Part shown: positions 57,210 through 64,000 of the stretch, piece by piece | Position numbering within the stretch: the stretch's first letter is position 1 | Layout of the letters: each line of letters opens with the position of its first letter | DNA from: Collybiopsis luxurians FD-317 M1 | Taxonomy: Eukaryota; Basidiomycota; Agaricomycetes; Agaricales; Omphalotaceae | Assembly (NCBI GenBank): GCA_000827265.1 | Contig: KN834779.1 | Location: 501,970 to 565,969 of the forward strand | Direction of reading: 5' to 3' | DNA: 64,000 nucleotides | The notes under the pieces: model-generated | Database searches by the model: none | Told to the model about the DNA's origin: nothing | Seen by the model: only the letters and a program-made list of their open reading frames with translations | Made by a program: the position numbers and the translations under genes

Positions 57210-58596
57210 ATGAGCAGCCATGAAGACTGCCCTTATGCTCTAGTAAAATCACTGAACACACCAGCCCCAATTTCTTCTTTGGAATTTGGACATGCTGGAC
57301 ATATCTTTGCTGGATCTCGTAGGCAACATTTCTTCATATCGGTCTGCAGATCATTTACCGGGTATCTTTCAGGCGATGGAACGCTGCGTCTCTACGATCT
57401 ATCTTCTTTCAAAGTTCTCAAGGCCGTCCGTGGATTAAAAGATGAAATATCATCTATTGCTTGCTTAAAAAGACCCGAGACGGAACTACGTGATGCTTGG
57501 GTAGCTTGCGGGAACCATGTATTAAAGCGTCTCTTCCGTTTGAGTATGATGTATCTAACGCTTCATCCAGGTTTATCTCTTCAAAATGGATACCCCCTCT
57601 CTGATAATGACTGAAAAAGATGCCATCTCCTCTCTAAAACTGACTGAAGATGACGATGTCCTCAATGAGGTATGTGTTTCTCAATCTTGAATTTTTGTTC
57701 ACGGATTTACCCAGATCAGTTTAGATCGCTCTGGACAAGAAACACCTTGCTTTCACTACCGACATAGGCTTAGTGGGTGTGGTCGAACTTTCGACCAGTT
57801 CTGTTACTACGATGAAGGAGAGACACGCAAGTGTGAGTGACTAGTATCGCGACAAAACCAAAATTCATCCTGATGTACAGATTTGTTCTTGCGTTGCCTT
57901 CGTACCGGATAGACCGAGAGAGCTGGTCAGCGCTGGATACGATGAGACGATACTTCATTTTGATTTCCCAGAAGGAACGACATTATCACAACATAAAATA
58001 AGTGAGTGGTCTCGATCCCCGAGTTCATAAAATGCTCACAGGTACACTTAGGCTCTTCACAGGCCATCGAAGGGATGTCTCTATCTCCCCCGTTCATCAT
58101 GTCAACAGCAATGTCTGCCAATGGCGTACTCGCAGCTGGAACTGCAGACGGTCAGCTATGGATAGGATTCGGAGGCCAGAAGGGACTCGCTGCAAAGACC
58201 AAGACAAAAAAAGCTAGAAAGTGGAATGGGCTATCTGATCAAGAAAAAATGGTGTGCACAAAGGTGGCAGATGGACCACTCGTCGCCATGTACGTTCGCA
58301 AAACACGCTCGAATTCTGTTTCTAACGAAAATGCAGGTCATTTTCAACTACAGAGATTCTCACTGCATCTACTCTGCTCGGTACAATCGTACAATGGAAG
58401 ATAAATGGCGAGTCTAGTGACCAAGCCTCGATACTGGAGGAATTATGGAAAAAAGAAGTAACGGGTATGGAAAAAGTCAATGCTTTGGTCGCGAATGACA
58501 CGAAAATCATTATTGGTGGGTTCACGAAGGACGAGAAGGGTGTCATTGAGATATGGGATAAGCGTGCCATACCGCAAAATACTACAGCCACATAAA
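57210..58596 (+). CDS. MAK11: Mak11 / PAK1IP1-like WD40 protein
   Basis: WD40 protein needed for 60S ribosomal subunit maturation. ATG at 57210 (MSSHEDCPYALVKSLNTPAP). Repeats include DGTLRLYDLSSFKVLKAVRG, KLTEDDDVLNE with IALDKKHLAFTTDIGLVGVV, ELVSAGYDETILHFDFPEGT, AMSANGVLAAGTADGQLWIG and the last strand VIEIWDKRAIPQNTT. Exon joins were chosen by phase: CAT|GTATTA gives NHVYLFKMDT, and ATA A|..|GC TCT gives ISSSQAIEGMS. Seven introns. Length about 350 residues. Shares a 99-bp promoter with the GS-like gene. Confidence 0.82.
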
Positions 58597-58604
58597 CCAC
58601 CAAT

Positions 58605-59530
58605 CTACTTTTCTTTCTTCATTTCGTCCTCTATTTCTGCTATACGCTCCAGATGGACATCTCTCTGTTTCTTGAGTGAAGCGAGATATTCTTCATCCGA
58701 TAGAGATTTGATTCCTATAGATGCAAAAATTCGCTCTGTCCAGGGTTTTGATGAATTGACGTTTGGAGTCTGAGAAGTACTGGGTTGTTGATGGTTTTGG
58801 CGTTGGTGAATTAAATATTCTAGTCGAACAACTCTTGATTCGTTGTACATGTACTGAAGCAACGTGCATAGCACCCCGGCTGATACTGCCCCCGGTAAAG
58901 CACCTCGAAAATTTCCTGAAGAAAGAATGGAATACTGAACGTCAAAAAGACTTGCAGCGTTCATACGACTGATTATACGTACGGGTGAAACCTCGTAATA
59001 TCCCACCTGTGATAAACCCACTAACACCAGAGTCTAATAATCGATCTGCACGAATATCTGACCGCTTCAACTCTTCCAAAGAATGAGGCTGGTTTTCTGT
59101 TTTCCGCCTGCGCTCATATTGTGACCAAGGAAGCGTTGAAACGAGGAACGGACTGATCGCGAATTCGCGGATGCCTTTGATTGCGATTCTTTGTTTTAGC
59201 AAGAGATCTTTTGAATGCGTAGGAAGGGGACACGCACTGAAGAAAGTTGCACCAGATATTCCACCATTGATCCCAGCTGACACGGTGCGAAGAGTCGCGT
59301 TGGGTTGTAGAGTTACGATTCCATGGATTCCTGTTCCACAAGCGCAGACAGCAGCTAGAGGAGAACAGAGCGAGTTTGATTAGAGGGAAGAGATGAGAGT
59401 ATGGAAAAAAAAAAACTTGCATGTAACAAGTGTACCCTGCAGCACTGACCGCGAGCTCATTAAAGTTCTGAAACAAGTCAGTAAAGCCGTGGGCGCTTAA
59501 AATATATCCTCTTCACTCTCATGTCGTGTA
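58605..59530 (-). CDS. Tim17/Tim22/Tim23-like membrane protein
   Basis: The Gly-rich pattern fits the Tim17/22/23/Pmp24 superfamily: NFNELAVSAAAAVCACGTGI, RTVSAGINGGISGATFF, SGVSGFITGGILRGFTRN and RGALPGAVSAGVLCTLLQYM, with four likely membrane segments. A coiled C-terminal tail follows (KKQRDVHLERIAEIEDEMKK). Introns are set by phase: C|GTACGT..TTCTTCAG|GA restores TRNFRG. The first exon appears to be just ATG AGA (about 59525-59520) before a GTGAAG donor and the TTGTTTCAG acceptor. Without it there is no ATG in frame. It ends 8 bp beyond the MAK11 stop (convergent). Assignment to a specific Tim subunit is not possible. Confidence 0.6.
59492..59502. promoter_or_regulatory. GGCGCTTAAAA element near the Tim-like gene start
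   Basis: Same core as the other start-proximal copies. On the gene strand it reads TTTTAAGCGCC and lies inside the proposed first intron of the Tim-like gene, so either transcription begins near it or the two-codon first exon is wrong. Confidence 0.4.
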
Positions 59531-59677
59531 TTCGAATTTGAGTTTATTCTAGTTTCCATTCATTCAATTCTAACGGATTATTTTGATCATCCTTGTCGGG
59601 CTGCCATCTCTTTTGTTTCAAACCATCAAGTTATTTATTGACGGGCCTACCTTGGGCCTACGAAAAATGGACATAGC

Positions 59678-59771
59678 GGCCGCGTGGCGTAATGGCAACG
59701 CGCTAGTTTCCGGTCAAAAGGCTATTGGTTGCGGTAGCTAGAGATTGTGGGTTCGAACCCCACCGTGGTCG
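59678..59771 (+). tRNA. tRNA-Arg(CCG) with intron
   Basis: Acceptor stem GGCCGCG pairs with CGTGGTC before discriminator G. D arm GCGT/ACGC. Anticodon stem CTAGT (59703-59707) pairs with GCTAG (59737-59741). Anticodon CCG at 59710-59712. T arm GTGGG-TTCGAAC-CCCAC. A 22-nt intron (59714-59735) follows position 37, the canonical site. A T-rich terminator (CTTTTATCTTCTTTTTT) begins about 10 nt downstream. Both B box (GGTTCGAACCC) and A box (TGGCGTAATGG) are present for Pol III. Confidence 0.88.
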
Positions 59772-60412
59772 TGTTGAGAACTTTTATCTTCTTTTTTCTA
59801 TCTAAACGATGCGATAACTTGCTCGTATAAAATCCTCCCCGAGATATCATAAAACTCAGCCGACCCCTATTTCCAGCGTCGATTAAGCCTCCGTATATAC
59901 TCCGATCATAAACAAGTTAAAGAAGTGCCTTGGGGAAGGACCGACAATCCTAGTCCACAGCAGATGCATGCTACAAATTTATACTTGATTACCACAGTTG
60001 CGCTGTAAATTTCTGAATCATTTCCCTGCAAGGATCCCAGCGTTAAACTACGATCCTGACTTTTTTGACGAGTAGGTTGAAATACACCAGAGCCACGCCC
60101 CAGGAAGTGGGGTTAAGGGAGGATTTGAGCGGTCTGTAAATAATTAATTCAATCCTTTGAGAAGGATAGTACTTGGTACTTGGACTTGAATCCTTTTTCG
60201 TCGATGTATAAAATACCAGTCGTATAGCTTCATGTCTAAATCCGACTCATAGAATGACAAAATTAATGTTCAAAGCTTTCAAAAGTATTGAAGGCTTAAC
60301 CGTGAGCTACAGAGACGGCCGTGTCGTGTGCGCACGTCCAAGTTCCAATTATGGATTATTGAAGCGTTTTTAATTAAGCGCCCAAGTTCAATCTTCTCTC
60401 TAACGCTGTACC
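59772..60412. promoter_or_regulatory. Intergenic region upstream of the capping enzyme gene
   Basis: No gene seen. TTAAGCGCCC lies at 60374-60383, 30 bp before the ATG, the inverse orientation of the GGCGCTTAA element found near other starts. Confidence 0.4.
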
Positions 60413-62193
60413 ATGGCAATACCAGAGTTGCCTGGCACCCTCGTCCCCAAACATTCGCCGGAAGAGTCTTGGCTGAAAACCGCGGTTGCTCGTCTTTGCC
60501 AGCTGGATAATGAAAGGTGCGTTTCTGGCTAATCAACTGCACTGCACCAAATGACTATGAGCCCGCCGCAGATTCCCTGGATCTCAGCCGGTCAGTTTTG
60601 GAACTAGGGATTTGTTGAAGCTCGAAAACCAAGAGTAAACTTCTTTCGAAAGTGAACGAATCCGTAATACTAATCTATGAAATTCAGCTTTTGGGTCTGT
60701 GAAAAGTCTGACGGGATACGCGTTTTACTGCTAATACTTCTCGACCAAGCCGGTCAAAGGGTATTTTTGGTGCGGAACTTGCTCGCAATCAAGTATCAAG
60801 CTGATTAGTTGCCCCATTAGATTGACCGCCATAATACCTATCGAGAGATCATAGGTCTATTTTTTCCACACCATGAAAACCCCATAAATCCTCTTAGGAA
60901 CACCATTGTAGATGGTGAATTAGTCATTGATGTTGATCCGAGAACGCGTCGAGTGTGTTTTGTTTCCTGAAAATTTTGGTCCGTATCTTTCTCAACTGCG
61001 CCACTCAGGAGACTGTCCGTCTACTGGTTTTCGACTGTCTCGTTGTGGATGACCAGAATGTGATGTCCCGACCGCTTGATAAGCGTTACGGAGTGAGTCA
61101 ATCAATTATGTCCTCCAACTTGGTTTCTGAAGCTATTGAAGAGACTGAACCTATGGTTCTACAAGCCGTATGCAAAGATGATACGTGACCACCCTCGTGT
61201 TGCCGAGACTCAACCTTTCGAGTATGTCAAGCTCCTTTCGCTTAACTTGTCTAATGAAAGGTCTTGAAGCATCAAAGTAAAAGAAATCAAGTCTTCATAT
61301 AACGTGGACCAAGTATTTTCCATAGATATACCTGCTCTCCAACACGGAAACGATGGACTCATCTACACTTGTGTCAATTCGCCGTACTCTCCCGGAACAG
61401 ACTCAAACATGTAAGTGAGTGTGAGGTCACACCGCAATGCCAACGTTGATTTCCTTTCGATAGCTTAAAGTGGAAGCCCCCATCCGAAAATTCAATCGAC
61501 TTCAAGCTTATTCTTCGATTTCCTCCCCTTCCTTCTGATCCAACTAAACCAGATTTTACTGCCAAACCCATTTTTCTACTACACGTATGGTGCGGTGACC
61601 AGAATGGCCAGTCGAGATACGAACAGTATGATGAAATGTACGTGGATGATGATGAATGGGAACGGTGAGTCCAGGGTTTTTACGAATTACCATCTCATGC
61701 TCATGTCCTGTGGCAGTATGAAAGGATCGGGTGAACAATTCGATGATCGTATTGTGGAGGTCCACTGGGATCCTGTGGTCAACCACTGGCGAATGATGCG
61801 TTTTCGGGATGACAAGCCCAATGGGAATCACAAAACTGTGGTCGAAAATATCATCACAAGTATTGCTGACGGAGTTGATAAGGAAACGGTAAATACATTC
61901 AATTTCTGTTACATTTTTGCTTTCGCTTACGGAGTTCCACTTCATAGCTTTTGTCTCGTTCAAATCATATCCGTACGGCTTGGAAGGCTCGCCAGGGAGC
62001 CACGGCGGGTGCTCCCCCTCAAAATCAAGCCCCGCCACCTGCACGTCCTCCTCCTGCGGGCCCTCCAGCAGTTGCGTCAGCTTCGCGTCCCACTCAGCCT
62101 ATTCCCCCAATTGAGCTACGTTATGGACCTTTGCAGGAGTCTAAATTGAGCAAAGTTGCAGGCCCTGCGACTTACCATGGATTCGCTCGATGA
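60413..62193 (+). CDS. CEG1: mRNA capping enzyme, guanylyltransferase
   Basis: Adds GMP to the 5' diphosphate end of nascent mRNA through a covalent lysyl-GMP. ATG at 60413 gives MAIPELPGTLVPKHSPEESW then FPGSQPVSFGTRDLLKLENQ. The nucleotidyltransferase motif I is CEKSDGIRVLLL (Lys in KSDG). Later motifs are TIVDGELVIDVDP (motif III), LLVFDCLVVDDQNVMSRPLD, YEEMYVDDDEW-like DEMYVDDDEW and VEVHWDPVVNHWRMMRFRDD with KPNGNH. A Pro/Ala-rich tail (PPPARPPPAGPPAVASASRP) precedes the stop. About nine introns; the last joins VDKET to ARSNHIRTAWKAR. As in fungi generally, the triphosphatase is a separate protein. Confidence 0.9.
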
Positions 62194-62684
62194 CCGCTTT
62201 TTTAGTTCGGCTTCACTTATCTCCATGGGGAATTTATCCCACTTGTGTGAGACTCCGCCCGCTGTTGGTTCGGTTGCGCCGAGGGATGTCCACTGAGTTT
62301 TTTTGCTTCCATCTCATCATGCTAGTGGCCAAGCGAAGTGCTAACTGGGACTGGAGTGCATAAAGTCTTTCGGCGCCAATGATATGCACATTAGTAGGTA
62401 CTACATTGCTACACGTTCTTTGGAACACCTAGTGGCAGAAAGTCTGGAATACTACAAAAAAAGTACAGTATACTCTTCAGCTTAACCTGTTTTACTGTCG
62501 CATGTGTATAATTGACCTTTGCAAGCAAGGTGGCCTAACTGAGTAACCCGCCAACCGGATTCCGATCCGATCCGACTGAACCCTCACGTGATAACTTAAA
62601 CACGGTACACGTGACGAATTTCGCGCTTTCCTGCCCTTGTTGATCTCCTCGAGGCTCGCTGTTACTCGCCTTATTGTCTGAACG
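62194..62684. other. Intergenic, nothing recognised
   Basis: Between the capping enzyme and the last gene. Contains two CACGTG-like words (about 62585 CTCACGTGAT and 62607 ACACGTGACG) within 100 bp of the next start, possible E-box-type sites. Confidence 0.4.
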
Positions 62685-64000
62685 ATGAAACCAAGGCCAA
62701 CTCGTGCAGCGGCGTCCTCCAACTCCTTCGAGTTCTCTCACCCAGGAATTCCAGGAGACGCATTAGAGCATGACCGCATACAGCTTGAAGAAAATCTCAA
62801 TCATCTAAACGTAGACTTTTCGTATCGAGCGTCGTCACAGGGCGACGCAGGGGAGGGAGCCGGAGGTGGAAGGGAAGGGTTTGAATTGGACGACGCAAGC
62901 ATTGAATATCCTCGACACGGGCAGTCTAATCATGGAGACTCCTTCATCCGCCCGGCTAGAGGTGATGGTTGGCCTTACGGGGCTTATGCGGAGGGCGACG
63001 ACGACTATGATGGAGTTAATCCTTACGGCGGTGAAACCATGTCCACAGCAGCTCATCACGCCAGTGCTCTCACTTTAACTGCCGGCCTTGGTGGTCGGGG
63101 TCTACGTCGTAACACCGGCGATGTCAGCCAAGTCTCTCTCAGCGGTGCGGAATATGACCCCGACCGACCTTTGGAGAATATTCTTAGTGGTAGAGAGTTG
63201 GACAGTAGGTTCAGCGTTTTCGATTTGGACCCGTCTCGGAGTAAATATTCTGCGCCTGGACCTGGCGGTTTCGACATTGACCCATTAGTGGTCGATTCTA
63301 CCGCAGAATTGGACCGAATACTCGCAAGTGGGTACAATCATCCTGCGACCAGACCCACGCCTTCGTCGCCTTCTTCCTCCGCATCGAGTTCCGACTCTGA
63401 AGGCAGAGAAAGACCGAAAATTTCTGATTCTCTCCGAAGAGTATCCTTTTCGCCCAAAAGGCCTCGAGTGGCCACTTCTAGAGTCACCTCTTCGAGACAT
63501 GGCCCCTCTCCTCTGACTCGTCAGGCTTCCCTCCCTCCCGACGAGGAAGTGCCTACACCAAGAGCCCGTCAGACTATCGCTACGAGTACAGCCAAACGCC
63601 ATATTTCCTCTTCCAATCCTATCCCAACTACACAACCCCAAGTTCGTTTACAGCCACCTACTCCGTCCAATTCTACTAATTCCCGACCGGCTAAGTCTGA
63701 GAAGGGAGAAAGGGATCGGGAAGGGGTATCGGTACAGTACAATCACAGCGCAGCGGATTCGCTATATACTAATGGCGAGGCCGAGAATGACGCCTCTTCT
63801 TTCGTTTCCGGTACTGGGGCTGGAACTCCAGGCCCCAAGCGATCCTCTGCTTCCAAGACATCGTTACACCATACGCCCAAGCTTTCCCATCGTCGAGACC
63901 CTTCTCATTCCAACCTTCACCCCTCCTCTTTCAACGCGTCGCATAATCTCTCTACTAGTAAACTTCACCTTCCAGACGTAACCGGTCTCACTTCTGCGGT
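62685..64000 (+). CDS. Large disordered protein, N-terminal part (runs off the window)
   Basis: From ATG 62685 the frame is open without a stop or intron for 1,316 nt to the edge, coding at least 438 residues. Begins MKPRPTRAAASSNSFEFSHP. It has short ordered-looking segments (RPLENILSGRELDSRFSVFD, IDPLVVDSTAELDRILASGY) among Ser/Pro/Arg-rich low-complexity stretches (RPTPSSPSSSASSSDSEGRE). A run such as LRRVSFSPKRPRVATSRVTS could be a CDK-site and nuclear-localisation region. The layout suggests a cytoskeletal or spindle-pole type protein, but this is only an impression, since the informative C-terminal part is missing. Confidence 0.65.
   Translation, partial: MKPRPTRAAASSNSFEFSHPGIPGDALEHDRIQLEENLNHLNVDFSYRASSQGDAGEGAGGGREGFELDDASIEYPRHGQSNHGDSFIRPARGDGWPYGAYAEGDDDYDGVNPYGGETMSTAAHHASALTLTAGLGGRGLRRNTGDVSQVSLSGAEYDPDRPLENILSGRELDSRFSVFDLDPSRSKYSAPGPGGFDIDPLVVDSTAELDRILASGYNHPATRPTPSSPSSSASSSDSEGRERPKISDSLRRVSFSPKRPRVATSRVTSSRHGPSPLTRQASLPPDEEVPTPRARQTIATSTAKRHISSSNPIPTTQPQVRLQPPTPSNSTNSRPAKSEKGERDREGVSVQYNHSAADSLYTNGEAENDASSFVSGTGAGTPGPKRSSASKTSLHHTPKLSHRRDPSHSNLHPSSFNASHNLSTSKLHLPDVTGLTSA

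Noticed and set aside
1..64000. CRISPR arrays, insertion sequences, prophage or a biosynthetic cluster
   Set aside because: Gene content and spliceosomal introns are eukaryotic. No regularly spaced short repeats, no transposase with intact frame, and no polyketide, peptide or terpene synthase were seen.

Overview
This window reads as nuclear DNA of a mushroom-type fungus (Basidiomycota, most likely Agaricomycetes). Genes are compact and split by many introns of about 45-70 nt with GT..AG ends and CTNA(C)-like branch sites. Intergenic gaps are mostly short, and the recognisable proteins are fungal (WOPR regulator, Ecl1-like zinc protein, HRI1, DUF3074, CTLH/GID7, GARP Vps54). Nothing bacterial, viral or plasmid-like was found. 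The species cannot be named from the sequence.

Layout. 1-1.5 kb: 3' end of an ankyrin-repeat gene and an unrecognised degenerate stretch. 1.5-6.6 kb: SRP receptor beta and metaxin/Sam37 head to head, then a TLC-domain membrane protein and a histidine phosphatase head to head. 6.9-11.9 kb: two tandem F-box-like genes and a third eroded relic, each broken by different lesions, with one unrecognised intact gene among them. 12.2-21.6 kb: ADE4 (purine synthesis), a WOPR transcription regulator, elongin A, and a GID7/WDR26-type LisH-CTLH-WD40 protein. 21.7-32.3 kb: a gene-poor 10 kb holding only an Ecl1-like gene, with clustered ACGCGT (MCB-like) motifs. 32.3-40.3 kb: VPS54, an unrecognised gene in head-to-head arrangement with it, and a secreted Ser/Thr-rich protein. 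41-45.4 kb: UTP21 and HRI1. 45.4-51.6 kb: a tandem array of four units carrying three intact copies and one gutted copy of a small secreted 8-cysteine protein gene. 51.9-64 kb: SKP1 and mitochondrial bL27 head to head, a DUF3074/START-like protein, a glutamine-synthetase-family enzyme and MAK11 head to head, a Tim17/22/23-like membrane protein, an intron-containing tRNA-Arg(CCG), the mRNA capping guanylyltransferase CEG1, and the disordered N-terminus of a large protein running off the edge.

Most intact genes are housekeeping (targeting, mitochondrial import and translation, ribosome biogenesis, purine synthesis, capping, trafficking, ubiquitin ligases). The accessory signal is confined to the broken F-box cluster, the secreted-protein array and the gene-poor Ecl1 region. 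Two sequence-level themes cut across genes. One is a recurrent GCGCYTAAA-type promoter element close to start codons, often inside very short bidirectional promoters. The other is unusual start-codon architecture: a start codon split by an intron in ADE4, no usable ATG for the GID7-like gene, and a probable two-codon first exon in the Tim-like gene. Exon models were derived by eye from reading frames and splice consensus.
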